NCBI GenBank assembly: GCA_035578155.1 | Contig: JAPWDM010000001.1 | Location: forward strand, 12,375,543 to 12,439,542 | Length of the DNA: 64,000 bases | Source of the DNA: Brachynemurus nebulosus | Lineage: Eukaryota > Arthropoda > Insecta > Neuroptera > Myrmeleontidae | Direction: 5' to 3' | In this document: positions 22,134 to 35,052 of the stretch, one piece after another | Position numbering within the stretch: the first letter of the stretch is position 1 | How the letters are laid out: the number at the start of each line of letters is the position of its first letter | Translations under genes and position numbers: made by a program | The notes under the pieces: generated by a model | Seen by the model: the letters and a program-made list of their open reading frames with translations, nothing else | Database searches by the model: none | What the model was told of the DNA's origin: nothing

Positions 22134-22445
22134 GGCTGGACTGGGCACGTTCTATGCAGGAATGATATTGCTAGAGTCGCAATAGAATGGAACCCACAAG
22201 GATCTAGGTGGAGAGGTCGCCCAGCAATGACATGGCGTAAAAATGTCGATAAAGAAACAAAGCTTACCGGTTTGACCTGGAATGAACTTAAAGCACTAGC
22301 CCATAATTGCACCAGGTGGCGGTGTATGACATCAGCCCTATGTTCCCCGAGAGAATGGCAGGACCTTATATATAGTCATTTTAATCAGATATTATACTTC
22401 ACAACTTTAAATGTATTTTTCTTGAAACTACATTTTTCAATCTAG
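22134..22445 (+). pseudogene. LINE endonuclease-reverse transcriptase, C-terminal fragment
   Basis: The plus-strand frame reads GHVLCRNDIARVAIEWNPQG, then WRGRP…TWRKNVDKE and ELKALAHNCTRWR…ALCSPREW. This is the characteristic C-terminal tail of apurinic-endonuclease-type LINE polyproteins of arthropods, beyond the polymerase domain. The frame opens after an in-frame TGA at 22131-22133, so the upstream part is lost or frameshifted. The last ~25 codons after SPREW are not recognisably conserved. No catalytic residues remain. It starts about 80 bases after the SINE end. A poly(A) or simple-repeat tail was not identified. Confidence 0.75.
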
Positions 22446-25400
22446 TCTACATGATATCTCGAGTCCTATTTATCCAATCTACTTCGAAGTTGGCACGTAT
22501 TTTCAGTACATGTTGCTCTATGGTATGAACTACGCATATTGCAAAACTTTAATTTTTAATAAAAAAAAAAAACTTTGAAAGGAACTTCAAAAATATAATC
22601 TTTCCCGGACAGTCGCCATTTTTAGATTTTTTTAAAAAGACTACTTTCCTAAATCAGAATTTTATTATTTTTTGTTTTAGATGAACACAAATCCTAAAAT
22701 TATGTCAACCGACACATCACTTTTTTGCATAGTTATATTTAAATCGTTATAAATCGTTGAATTTTCTCTTTTTTGTAAAAGATTTTTTTATTTGTTCTTA
22801 AAATATCAATAAATTTTAAAAAAAAAATGGACAGTAAAGATATTAATAGCCGAATCTTAAGCTGATTTTAGTTCCCACGCTCTTATTTACTTACCGCACT
22901 GTTATTTCTTGGTTACCATGGATATAAACAAACATTCGTAACTTACTAGTATAGTTAATAGTATCGGTAAGTGGATAAAAATACACAGTCGTGCAAAAAA
23001 TATTTATATAACCTTCGTAATTAGAGATACCCAGTACGAATGTATCCGTATTTTAGATAGGTGGTAGAGATTCGTATACTCATGCAGAAATATATCTATA
23101 TACTTTATTTAATTAAAATTCTGTTACAAAATTGAAAGTAAATATAACTGTACAATAATTAATTATATTTCAAATAAACCATATTTTATTGACAAATTTC
23201 AACACGTGGTACCTACCGGAATAATTATTAAATTTAAATATTAATAATTATTTATGTATAAATTAATTAAACTTTCTATCACTTTTAAATATTGATTTAT
23301 ATCAATTTTCTTTTTCCTTCCTTTTTTTGACATTGCGGGTATGTTTTGGGTTCGCGTACATATTGAGAAATTGATGACGCTTAAAATTAGTACTAATGAA
23401 ATTGGTTTCTGTATAAAAATGTGACGGTATATACTATATATATTAAGCATTTAGTATCATGTCATCACTGAAACTTGTTTTTTTATGAGTTTTTTTTTTA
23501 GATAATGATGAAGTTATACATACATTTAGCGTGTTTTAAGGGTGTGAGTACCCATTCTTGATGTGAAAATTCAATACCGTTTTTCCTTTTCTCAAGCGGA
23601 AAAACTTCAGAGTGCATCTTACCGGCCTTAAAAGATTTTCTAATACTTCTTGTGAATTTGGTATGGTTTCCACTTCCTAAACGCGTACGGATAAAGCAAT
23701 TGAGCGCTACTCTGCTCAGTGCACTGTGATAATTGCGGAGTAAAAACTACTCTCCCACATCTTTTTCCACTCCCGTCCAACAGAGGGGTTGAATCTTTGG
23801 TTGTTTTTACCCTTCAACATGTCTCCCTTGTATTCTTAAGAGCTTGTAAGCTAGAAGCTTACATGATGCAAATCTATACAAAGGGTTTAGAGCTTAGAGG
23901 ACGTACCAACGAACTCCTTCGTTGGAAATTACACCCATGGTGGAACCCTTATAATAACACAAGAGCGTAAGGGTTACAATGTGTCCATTCATACCCCTTT
24001 CTGTAACGATACTGGTATTCATAATTTTACACCTATTTAAAGGATGATTTTGGCTCTACACAAAAATTTAAGGAGTATACGAATCTTTTTGACGTCGAGT
24101 TCGAATTCACCGTCGAAGGATACATAGGAATACCATATTCAGTCATCCAAATCATGACCGTTTTTTTTTCTTTTTTTTTGTGAGGCTGTGTAATCTTCCA
24201 AACTAAACCAAAAAATATATAAATACAAAAATTTGCATATTTTCTCGTCTTACCCCACCTATGGGGACACAAAATTTATTCTCCGATAAAACTTTTCTGT
24301 TTTTCTGGCCTTCCAGAGTGATGCAACACCCTAACAGCAAGCAGTTGCCAACATCGCCACCAATATCTGCATTATACTCGATATGTTACAGTAACAACAC
24401 CTGTTATAAAACTAGTCTTTATTTGCTAAGAGCGAAATTTTTGGCAAAGCCACAGAGCTTTTGAAACTATGCAAGCTTAACAACTATTAAGTCTGCGTTT
24501 TAGGGATGCGAAGGATAATGAGAGCTAGTGGGTAATGGGAGTGATGCAAAAGTACACGCTTCTAATGCTTGTATTCGCTAGTACGCAACTTGAACATTTT
24601 CAGTACATGTCGGCTAAGCTTCTCTCATACGAATTTTCCGGTAATTGCATGCATTTAGTTGTTAAGAGAGGTTTTGTTTTTTTGCTCGGTGCTTATAACA
24701 AAATAATTTTAACGATGTCAAAGTAACAACTAAATTAATTTTTTTATTTTAATTAATTATCGCTAATCATAAAGCTAAGTTTGCCTACTTTTTGTTATGA
24801 TTATCAGAATCGTGATAACAAATGAGTATTAAAATCTATAACCGTGTTTCACAAAATGGTGGATTTCGAGAAATGTGAGCTCTCATCTGAAAAAGATTGA
24901 ATACAAGACTTTTTTTGATGGGGATTGAATACGAGGTTCTCATCTGAAAAAGATTTAATACAAGGCTTTTTTGCAAAGATAGTTATGGTATCGTTGCAGA
25001 AGTGGTGAAAACTGGACACACGCAAAATATTTTGACTCCGATAGCGTAGCTGATTATATTTGTGTTCTTTGTCCTGATGTTTAGAATCGAGACCCTTAGA
25101 AGTCTTAGAATAATTCTTTTATTTTGATTATAAAGTTGAATTTCATTGTTAAAATATCTTTATTTACTGTAATTTTGCACTTGTTTTGTTTCTGAAGACT
25201 GATTTTGTTTTTACAATTTTGATCGAATTTAAAGTAAATTTTAGGCTCCCATTTCGCAACTTGTCGGGCAATGGGAGCGGACGATAGTCTTTAGGAAAAA
25301 AAAATTTTCCATTAGAAAACTATTGTTTAGCTGACTACGGTTTAGCTTATTTGTTAGTCAAATAGACAAACTATGCGTTTCAATTTAAAAAATAAATAAA

Positions 25401-25485
25401 TTGTTAGAACGATTCGACATATTTTTGTTTTTCCTTATTAAGCTCCAATTACCCCCTCTTCTCCTAATTAAAAAAAAAATAAATA
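22446..25485. other. No gene recognised
   Basis: A long AT-rich stretch. Short frames at 23719-23970, 24261-24464 and 24535-24726 have no domain I can name. A two-unit direct repeat 'ctcatctgaaaaagatt(g/t)a' + 'atacaag(a/g)cttttt' lies at 24886-24972. A hairpin 'gctcccattt…aatgggagc' is at 25242-25279. Confidence 0.45.
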
Positions 25486-26426
25486 GGGTGAATGCGGGAG
25501 GGATGCCGCACATTTTGAAAACACGTGATAATTCTTAAAGTATGCATTTAATTGATTTGAAATTTGGTACACAATAAATGTAAACATTGTTCTTTAAAAT
25601 TATTTATAAATAATTTTAAATTTTGAGTCATAAAGAATTCATATTTAACATTTTTGTAGAGCCTGTAAAGCGACGTCTCTCTCACACCTATGGGAGAGAT
25701 GCCCCATCAAAGGAAGAGAGTCGCCGCATAGTTCATCTTAAAAATTTTGCATTTTACACACATCTCCATACATGATGCATGCCATAAGTAACCATTTTTG
25801 GCACTTTTTACATCTTAACCAGTCAACTTTTTTTTTATTTCTGAATACTTTTCAAAACATTCAATACACAGGTAATCATCATTATTTTCGTTATCTTCAC
25901 TAATATGAGAGCTCTTCCTGATCCATTAATAGATATTTTATACTTACGTGGAATAATTTACAGTCAAAAAAAAAAAAAATAATAATAATAATAATTGCAT
26001 AATTAAGGTATAAGTCTATGTTTTTAATATGTAATATGATGCGGCATCTATACCAACTTTAAATGCGGCATCTCTCCTTTTTGTTAGGATGTTGCTATAA
26101 CAAGCATAGTGCGGAATTCTAACCTAAAATTTTATACAGTACTTTTAAAATATACCTAAATTAATAACAAAACTCATTTTCATTAAAACAATGAAATATA
26201 CATTTTAAAATTCTAATAAATTAAATGCTTGATAAAATATTATATAAAAGAACTTACTTTTCAATAATAAAAAGTTGGATAATTACTAAACTGATGGACT
26301 AATCATAAATGTTACCATATACAGCTTAAATAAGTAACTTACTTTAAACATATAATCCATTAATAGCGCTATCTATCAATCAACGGACGAACTATGGCGA
26401 CTGCGGCATCTCTGCCGCACTTACCC
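25486..26426. mobile_element. TA-target inverted-repeat transposon, 941 bp
   Basis: The left end GGGTGAATGCGGGAGGGATG and the complement of the right end (GGGTAAGTGCGGCAGAGATG) form an imperfect inverted repeat continuing into CCGCA. TA flanks both sides (25484-25485, 26427-26428). Internal 'gcggcatctctcc' and 'gggagagatgcc' motifs (about 25693 and 26040-26085) repeat the terminal motif. No transposase coding remains. Confidence 0.8.
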
Positions 26427-26428
26427 TA

Positions 26429-27213
26429 AACAACTCGATGTAAAAACTCAACATACAACGTGCTGCATTTGTTTTAAAATATTTGGGAACAACCAACCAT
26501 ACCTAACATTTCAAAAATTCTTCCTGTTTATAAAATCATCAAATTCTGAATGATTTATTTATGTAACAATTTATAAAATAATTTAACCTTATTCCAAGAG
26601 AAAAGTGAATAATCCACAATTTTTATCAAAATATTTTAAATATTATTATACATATCAACGTAAAAACTGAAAATAAAATATGTTTTCCATTTCAACTTTT
26701 AAATTGTGTAGTAGAAAAATACATTTTTCACGTTTACTTTTCCTGAAAATTTCTTTTTCCTCCTACAGAATGATATTAATTTTAAGCGTAGAGATATTAT
26801 TAAAAAAATATTTTTACACTGATTTGAAATAAATTAAAATTTTTTGACTAAATACCAACGTGATACTTTAGACAACCGCATACACCGCCGATTGCCGAGA
26901 GATACGTATCTACGTAAAATATATAAAATTTATTTCATTTCATTTTTACTCACCGCTGACACCGGTGCCATTTGCGTCCACATTATTCATAACAACAGCG
27001 TTTTTGTGTACAGATGGCGCAACCCACGGAGAAACAGAAAGAAGTGAGTTATTATTTTTAACGTTATCATCATTCATATCCAAAAAAAAATTCTATTGAA
27101 CGATATACCTACTGGCACGGCAAATGGCTTAACAGGCGGGCAAAACAGCCAAAAACAGTCAGCCAAATACACACAATATTATTTTAATAATTTATGTGTA
27201 TATGTATATATGA
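26429..27213. other. No gene recognised
   Basis: AT-rich. A less AT-biased patch at 26860-27045 includes a 67-codon frame without a recognisable motif. Confidence 0.45.
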
Positions 27214-27215
27214 TA

Positions 27216-29114
27216 CGCTCAAAGATCGAAATCGCTCATTGAGCGAAAAAATCGACCACAATCAGCCACAACACGAAATTCGTGTTTTGGCACTTATAAA
27301 AGCAGCCACAACGCGTTGTGACTAACTCAAAAAGACCACGACGCGAAATTCGCGTCGTGGGTTTCATAAGAGTTGGCCACGACACGACGTGGTCATTTAA
27401 AAAAGCCACAACGCGTCATAGACGGTTAGCTGATGCAATTGTGACACGACGGACAGGTTGTTATTTGTCAACTAAACTATAGGATTTAGGATGTTAAATA
27501 AACAAAAGCCTTTCATTAAATTTTTATTAATTTTGAATTCGTGATCTTATATTAGTAAATATAACAAAATTATTGCTCATATAGGTACTGAATTGCAAAT
27601 TAGTTATTTTTAAGCAATACATAGTCATACATTAAATTCTGTTTAAGGGGCTATTTTTGTCTAGAAATTCGAACAAATCGATTTTTATTTTTTTCACATT
27701 TTCAAAGTTTAGAACTCTATGAATAAGCCTCTAAAAGGATTTACGGAAATTCGAATTATTTTTTGAGTTATGGTTATATTTTCCTGTGTACTGTGTATCC
27801 TTTTAGTGTTAAATTCAAATTTTTAATATAAATTACTCGAAACTGCTTTTTTCGATACGGTTGACATGATATATCAAGTTCTAATGCACCGATTTACTTG
27901 AAATTTGGTACAGACCTTCTTAATACTATCAAAATTTGTCCGACGTAGGGGTTTTTGGAATTTCTTTTTTTTTACTATTTTTAAAAAATTTTCGAAGTTG
28001 AAAAAAGAAAACGAAAAAATAATTTTTTTTAAATGGCCGCCATTTTATGAAAAAAATTATTTTTCCAAATCGGTTACATCACATCAACTAGCAGATACCT
28101 TTTTTCAAATATCAATAAAAAACTGTTAAAAAAAATGGATACTAAAAATATTTACTCTTTTTTTTTTATTACGCCCGTACAATTATCTAAAAATCGAGCT
28201 TCTAGTCTAGACTACAATACCCCTTTAAGCTGTAACAGACCAACAGACAACTCCAAGGGACTTCACTTGACACCATCTTGATAACATCTTGATGTTATTA
28301 CAATGGGCTGGTTTTCGCGCCAAATTTTCATTTCAAAATTGTAGTTACGTATTTGATCTCTTTTTACAGAATTTATGCAAAATAAATTTTTTTTTTAAAT
28401 TTCAGTCAAGTACCCTATTTTATGAACTTCTACAGATTAACAAACAGTCGAGTTATAATTTAAATTTTTAAAATCAAACAATGGGCAATCCATTGTTTAA
28501 TTTTATGAATTTCAGCATAGTAGTCTTCAAAGGAAATGTAAATAAAAAGTTCTGTTTTTAAAATTGCAATTTAGAGCCACTGGGAAGTGTCAATAATTAT
28601 TATTTTAAAAAATTTAAAAAGACAAAATGTCAAACAGTTCATCAGCCTTACAAAAATAACGAATTTTTGAATCACAAATACTATTAGATCCATATTCAAT
28701 CAATTTCCGTGTCACTTATTTTTAAAACATCATCGATTAAGACGACGATAATGTTTTGACGATAGGGGTTAATTACTTTTTTGAGAAGCTGAGCCTCCCT
28801 TGTGTCTTAAAGTAACGTTTAGTATCGTTCGTTACTAATGAAAAAGAAACAACCTGTCCGTTCTGTCACAATTGCATCAGCTAACGGTCTAGAACGCGTT
28901 GTGGCTTTTTTAAATGACCACGTCGCATTGTGGTCAAATCTTATAAAAGCCACGACGCAAATTTCGCGTTGTGGTCTTTTTGAGTTAGCCACAACGCGTT
29001 GTGGCTGTTTTTATAAGGATCACAACACGAATTTCGCGTGGTGGCTGATTTTAAATAACCACAACGCGTTGTGGTCGATTTTTTCGCTCAATGAGCGATT
29101 TCGATTTTTGAGCG
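27216..29114. mobile_element. Foldback transposon, 1.9 kb, with palindrome-rich arms
   Basis: Arms of about 248 bases (27216-27463) and 268 bases (28847-29114) are inverted copies. They start CGCTCAAAGATCGAAATCG and contain the hairpin GCTCATTGAGC. Each arm is built of 'CCACAACGCGTTGTGG'-type palindromes separated by short spacers. TA flanks both ends (27214-27215, 29115-29116). The centre is AT-rich and holds a second nested element (27646-28224). No transposase frame is found. Confidence 0.85.
27646..28224. mobile_element. Nested AGGGG-ended inverted-repeat element
   Basis: AGGGGCTATTTTTGTCTAGA on the left is mirrored by tctagactacaataccccT on the right. Lies in the loop of the foldback element. 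Its ends resemble those at 17854 and 37549 in the first bases. Confidence 0.6.
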
Positions 29115-29116
29115 TA

Positions 29117-29565
29117 ACATAATACATATACATAGGTACTTTATACGGCGCGCACATTTTATAAAATACTTGGCTGAAGTAATTTTGATCTTTTTTCACC
29201 ATTCAAGCAAAGTTTTTGCACCTGTGCACCCACCAGTTTTTTAGTTATCATGTGTTCTAGTACCTACGTATGTACCGTATTTAAACGTGGGGAACGAATT
29301 TGTTAAACATGTAAAAAGAACGTTCCACCATCCCGAAAATATTAACAATTTATTTAGCTGAGTGCTTTGAATTTAATATGTATATTGTATACGTATTAGT
29401 ACGTAGCTATAAAACTTTTAACATCTATACAATGGATCTTTTTAGCGAATTTCGAAAACTCGAAATTCAGCTATTACAGTAGGTCTCATGACGCAATCTG
29501 AGTCCGGTACTATGGCAGAAATATGTTTTGAGGTCCCTAGAATACGAAAATGATATTCACTAAAG

Positions 29566-29646
<81 letters not shown>

Positions 29647-29981
29647 TGTCTTCCCACGATAACTCTCGAACGAAACGTCTAACGCTTATGAAATTTTGTG
29701 TGCGGATTGGATTCTGAATTGCCTTGGCTAAATTCGTTAGCCAGACACGTCGGATGCCCAGAAGTAGGTTTTCTGGCCATTTTTTATCATTCGATCCTGT
29801 CATAAGACAGTTCGATTTTTACATCGTTGAAAAGGAACAAAAATTATGAAAAAAATGTTCTTATAATTTTCTTTCTATGTTAAGTAGTTTTCGAGAAAAT
29901 CGTAATTTTCACTTTTGCCTTATTTTGCTCTCTTTGTCATTGTAATAAGTAATTTATATTTCTATCTCAGTTGCATATAAC
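29117..29981. other. Unclassified repeat-like sequence with (TA)n at 29567-29643
   Basis: A long TA microsatellite (29567-29643) lies between 'gaggtccctagaatacgaaa' and 'cgataactctcgaacgaaac'. The 88-codon minus frame at 29537-29803 is driven by the (TA)n tract. No gene. Confidence 0.6.
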
Positions 29982-30239
29982 ATATCGCGCGTTTTCTGTC
30001 TCAATCTCGTATATCAAAAACTACATGTTTTAGGACACACAAAAATCATATTAAATACTGTATTTATACATATACTAATCTATACATATTTATGTACATA
30101 GGTAGCCAACATCAATGGCTGTAATTAGCATAAATCTTAAGTTCATAGTGATGAAGATACAGATTTAAATACGTTTTGTTTGTGTGTCCAAAAATTGGGA
30201 TTTTTCAGATACGAGGTTGAGACAGAAAACGCGCGATAT
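29982..30239. mobile_element. MITE with 31-base inverted ends
   Basis: ATATCGCGCGTTTTCTGTCT at 29982 continues to tcaatctcgtat. It is complemented at 30209-30239 with a single mismatch. The total length is 258 bases; the target duplication is not clear because the ends themselves read ATAT. Confidence 0.75.
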
Positions 30240-30489
30240 ACAAAAATTTCATTTTTTTTACTTAAAACAAACGGTAGTTATTCAAAATCTATGTATTATA
30301 AATACCATATCTCTGTCTCATTTTTTTAAATTAAAATTAACCAGATATTTTAAGCATCCGTAATGAAGATTTTTTTAATTTTTTTATTGAATTTTAAATG
30401 AACAAGATAATGAAGATAATGTCATGATATAATATTATTAAATATTATAGAAAGATAACACAATAATAATGCTTATATGCCAGGAAAAA

Positions 30490-31600
30490 AATTTTAAAGA
30501 ACTAGATCGATTTTGAAAATTTTTCACTGTCAAAGATCTAAGCTATTTTAGATATTTTACACAGATATATATTACGTAATGTAAGGTCCGCCAGGGTCCA
30601 TGGGACCCAAAAGTGTTAAAAATGAACTAACCGACCGATTTTGAAAATTTTTTCACTGTTAGAGAGCTGAACTATTTTAGAAAGATATAGATTACCTCAT
30701 GCAAGGTCCGCTAAGGTCCATTGAATCTAGAAGTGTCAAAAATAAAATAAGCGACCGATTTTGAAAATTTTTTCACTGTCAAAGAGCTAAGCTATTTTAG
30801 ATAGATATAGAATACGTAGTGTAAGGTCCGCCAAGGTCCATGGGACCCAAAAATGTCAACAATAAACTAACTGACCGATTTTGAAAATTTTTTCACTGTT
30901 AGAGAGCTAAACTATTTTAAATAGATATATGTAGATTACCTTATGTAAGGTCCGCTAGGGTCCATTGGATCTAAAAGTGTTAAAAATACAATAAGCGACT
31001 GATTTTGAAAATTTTTTCACTATTACAGAGGTAAACTATTTAGCTTATATGTTGTATGAGTCCTGGGATCTTTTAAGCGCCAAAAATAAACTAACCGATC
31101 GATTTTGAAAATTTTTTCACTATTGCAGAGGTAAACTATTTTAGATAAGTACAGTATGTTATCTGAGATCCACAACTGTCCTGTGGATGCAAATGCGGCA
31201 TAGAAAACTACACAACGGGTTTTAAAAATAGTTTTACTGTTAGAAAGATCAAATATCCTATATTATATAGGATAGAAATAAGCTACCGAACCGATTCTCA
31301 ATATTTTCTCATTGCTAGAGAACTAACTTATTTTAGGTGGATAGCACTATGCTGTACAAAGTCCGTTCGGGGTCTTGGGTACCAAATATATCAAAAATAA
31401 ATTACCTAGCCGATTTTGAAAATTCTTTTACTTTTAGAAAGCTAAACTAGTTTAGATGGGCATATGCGCCAAGCACCTTTTGCGAAAAATCGCCAAAAAT
31501 TAACTACTCAACTGATTTTGAAAATCTTTTCACTCTTAGAAAGCTGAATTATTTTAAATGGATACAGGTCTTAGATGAGATCCGCCAGTGCCCAATATTT
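30490..31600. repeat. ~120-base tandem satellite, about ten units
   Basis: 'cgattttgaaaattttttca' recurs at 30508, 30636, 30756, 30876, 31000, 31100, about 31217, 31292, 31411 and 31513. Each is followed by 'gag(a/c)gctaa(a/g)ctattttaga' and, in the early units, 'gtaaggtccgc(c/t)a(a/g)ggtcca'. Units 1-5 are well conserved and decay downstream. Adjacent units alternate between 'tgggacccaaaa' and 'ttg(a/g)atctaaaa' versions, which suggests a 240-base higher-order dimer. Confidence 0.9.
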
Positions 31601-32394
31601 CGTAATTCGCTATGTTATGCAGATGCTGCGACAGGGGTATTTTAGTGATATTTTAGGTAAAGAGAACCGAGATATCAATAATATTGTAAAGTTCTTAATA
31701 TTTTCTATTTTTAAAATTAGTATCTGATAACGTTTCTGAACAAACGGGGATAACTGAATTATGATAAAATTATATACAATGGCGAAGTATCACATTTAAC
31801 TAAAATACACACCATCGGAATAAATTAAACGAACAAAAAAATTTCCTAATTTTTTTGGTGATTTTTAAAAGGCTGTATTTCTTCTAACAAAAATATTTTT
31901 GAAGCTATAGTTATCGCACAATGATAAAAAAAATAGCATAAGGCAAAAATTTTTCAATTTTTTTTTTATTGTATTTTATTTATTTTTTATTTTTTTTTTT
32001 TTGCTCACCGAGTTCTCAGTTAAAGGATTTCCATAATTTTTCTCAGTTAAACAATGGATTGTTCGGTTAGTCTGTTTATTTAGCTTTAATTAATTTTTTG
32101 CTGACATATCCCACTTTAAAGGAAAAAGTGTTCATCGAAATCGAATGACTACATAGTAAATCTAAGGACAATTTTGAAAACGGGAATAAATTTTACTTTA
32201 CAGGTTTTTAGAAAATCTTTGGCTAATTTACAAATTTTGATAAAACGACTAATGTTCAGCATGACTTTTACAGCTCAATGTACCCACAATAATCCTATAA
32301 ATTTACAAGCCGATCGATTGAACCGTTTTTCTGTTTAAATTGATAACAATTTTTTAAAGAATTAAAGGAACACGTTTATTACTCGTTTCTCGTA
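31601..32394. other. No gene seen
   Basis: AT-rich with poly-T tracts near 31940-32010. Confidence 0.5.
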
Positions 32395-32600
32395 GGATTC
32401 CATTCTAAAGAATTCTATTTAAAATTAAAAAAAATGCCTTTAAACATTTCTCTAATCCTCAAGATAGTGTCGATATTGATCTGAATTATACTGTCGATGA
32501 AGTAGTCGGAAAACGACATTTCATATTACACGATCTAATGTTATTCCAACTAAGGTTGAAAAATAATGATTCCAGGCTACAAGAATTCCATTTAAAATTA
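32395..32600. repeat. Isolated unit of the ~170-base satellite
   Basis: The same order of motifs as the array at 33245-33860: 'aaacatttctctaat', 'gtcgatattgatctgaatta', 'tcggaaaacgacatttcata', 'gattccaggctacaag'. It is separated from the array by about 650 bases of unrelated sequence. Confidence 0.75.
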
Positions 32601-33244
32601 AATACACGTTTGCTTCGCAATAAGCTTACTTCACAAACTGAATACAGAGAAAGAGATGGAACGTTATTTGTTTATCTTATCACAAGTTCTTTTTTGCTAA
32701 AATGTAGTGTATACAATATGTTCCTTCAGATATTTTAATTTAAAATTTTTACTTACAAAAATGATATCATTATAATGCAACTTTTTAAATAAAAGAAATA
32801 CGTACATAATTTATGTATCCTTGTGTAAGAGATCTTTGATTTATTTAAACATTAATTGATAGGTTTTTAGTCACATGTGTTTACATATTAATTTCAAATC
32901 TTCAAATTGTCACATGTTTATGTATTTTTTATACAAAATTATAAATTAATATATTAGATAATTAAATACATATTTAGTTTTGAACAGAATATGTGCGTTT
33001 TTCACGATGTTTTTTGTGAGAAACGATTTAAAAATATTTTTAACTCGTTAAAAATATTTTAAAAAATTAAAAAAATATTTTAATATTTTTAAAAATAAAA
33101 TTTTTTTTTTATTTTTATCATAATTATGTTACCTTTATTGCCTTTATGTGTATATCTATATATGTCTACATTTTGAACACCTGTATACGCTTCACTTATA
33201 GTAACATAGAAAGAGACAAACTATTCTTGGTGTACCGTTTTGCG

Positions 33245-33860
33245 CGGCATCCGTGTAATTGCCTTTGAACATTTCTGTAATGCTTATAAGAAATTGTTGA
33301 CATTTACCTGGAAAATATAGTCGACCACGTGGTCAAAACACGACATTTCATATTACACGATCTAATGTTATTCCAACTATATAAGGGTGAAAATGATTCC
33401 AGGCTACAAGAATTCTATTTAAAATTAAGGAAATACTTTCACATATTTCTGTAATGCTTAAGGAAGTGCTAATATTTATCAGAATTATATGGTTGATCAA
33501 GTGGTCGGAAAACGATATTTCATGTTTCACGATTTAATGTTATACTAACTAAGTGTGAAAATGATTCCAAACTATAAGAATTCTATTTGAAATTAAAGAA
33601 TTGCCTTTAAACATTTCTGTAATGCTTAAGGAAGCGTCGATATTTATCTGAATTACGTGGTAAACCAAGTGATTCGAAAACGACATTTCATATTACACCA
33701 AATAATATTATTGCAACTAACGGTGGGAATTATTCCAGGCTACAAGGATTCTATTTAAAATTAAAGAACTGTTTATAACTATTTCTGTAATGCTTGAGAA
33801 TGTGTTGATATTTGTCAGAATTACATAGTCGGTCAAGTGGTCGGAAAACCACATATGGAA
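33245..33860. repeat. ~170-base tandem satellite, four units
   Basis: 'atttctgtaatgctta' recurs at 33271, 33445, 33613 and 33781 (spacing 174, 168, 168). Each unit then has a '(a/g)tggtcggaaaacgacat' block and 'gattccaggctacaagaatt'. The last unit is cut off at about 33855. The sequence between 32601 and 33244 is AT-rich, without a gene. Confidence 0.9.
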
Positions 33861-34893
33861 AACTGAAAACCATCATTATTATGTGTCTTTATCGGGCCCT
33901 GACTGAAAAAAAAAATTGAGAAACGCTGTGATCTAATATGTATCTATCGTATGTGTTACATAATTTTTGATAAATCGCTTAGTATATTGATATAGATTAA
34001 AATTCACATAGTTTTAAATTTACTCAGAAAATCAAATGAAAAAATCAAATAAAAACCACTGACTTTTAAATCATTTGAACTTTTATTGAACGTTTTGACT
34101 ACATTTATTTTTTCAGTGTATGACAGGAAATGAAAATATCATTGATAGCATAATTGAACATGACCAAAATGGGGGAAATGAACAAGTTTATACACCGAGT
34201 TTGTTGAGCGCAATATAAGTGTATTGTAAGTTGAAAATATTTCTTTATAGTTGACTGATTAACCATCCCAGTCTGCATTCTTTCTGTCCTCAAAGATGAC
34301 TTTATATTATATTCTCCATCGCCAACTTATATAAAACTTTTCACCAAAGAATCTTTTGTTTTCTTTAATATTATGTTTTGTTCGAAGTTTTCGTTTTATA
34401 ATAAAAACAAGAAAATCATTAATTTAGCGACGAAAGATTTGAAAGGATGAACAATTTATTGTCTATAATAATGTATACTATATAGGCGGCATACCTACTT
34501 ACGTTACGTAAACGGTTGTTGTCCTCTATCAGCGACCATTAATTTTTTGATAAGATCTCTTTAAATTTTGTAACGCTAATTAAATAATATATAAAAGCTA
34601 AATTATATATTTAATTAAAAAATGTATTTAAAAAAATGATTATCGGAAACTGAATCAGACAATCAAAATATGGTAGATAAAATATATTCATTCACGTAGG
34701 ATCATTAACTTTTTTTTTATCTTGAATTTCATTCATATTTTAATAATTTAATACAATATGGTTTTGATTATAGAATTAATTATGATTAATACAGTGAATT
34801 AACACTTTTATTTAAACAAATAACCATTGATTGTCACCAGTTTTGTGTTTTATAAAAACAAAGACTACTGAACAATAAACTGTATACCAACTA
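33861..34893. other. No gene recognised; possible decayed hAT end
   Basis: 'ttgagaaacgctgtg' at about 33918 resembles the terminal motif of hAT elements, but no partner end was found. The rest is AT-rich with no supported gene. Confidence 0.4.
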
Positions 34894-35052
34894 CAGGGCC
34901 GGCGAGACGATAGGACAGGGGTGTAAAAAGGAGATCCGCAGTCTCTATTAGTGGCCCGGAGAAAGTGAGAAGACCTTTTTTTGATCGTCAATTGTACTTT
35001 GGTAAAAAAAAAAAATGTGTCCGGAGGCCCGTCATTTTACTAGCCAACCCTG
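34894..35052. mobile_element. hAT-like MITE, ~159 bp
   Basis: CAGGGCCGGCGAG on the left and the complement of 'ctagccaaccctg' on the right give an imperfect inverted pair with the hAT CAGGG start. The interior is GC-richer than the surroundings. A target duplication is only suggestive. Confidence 0.5.
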
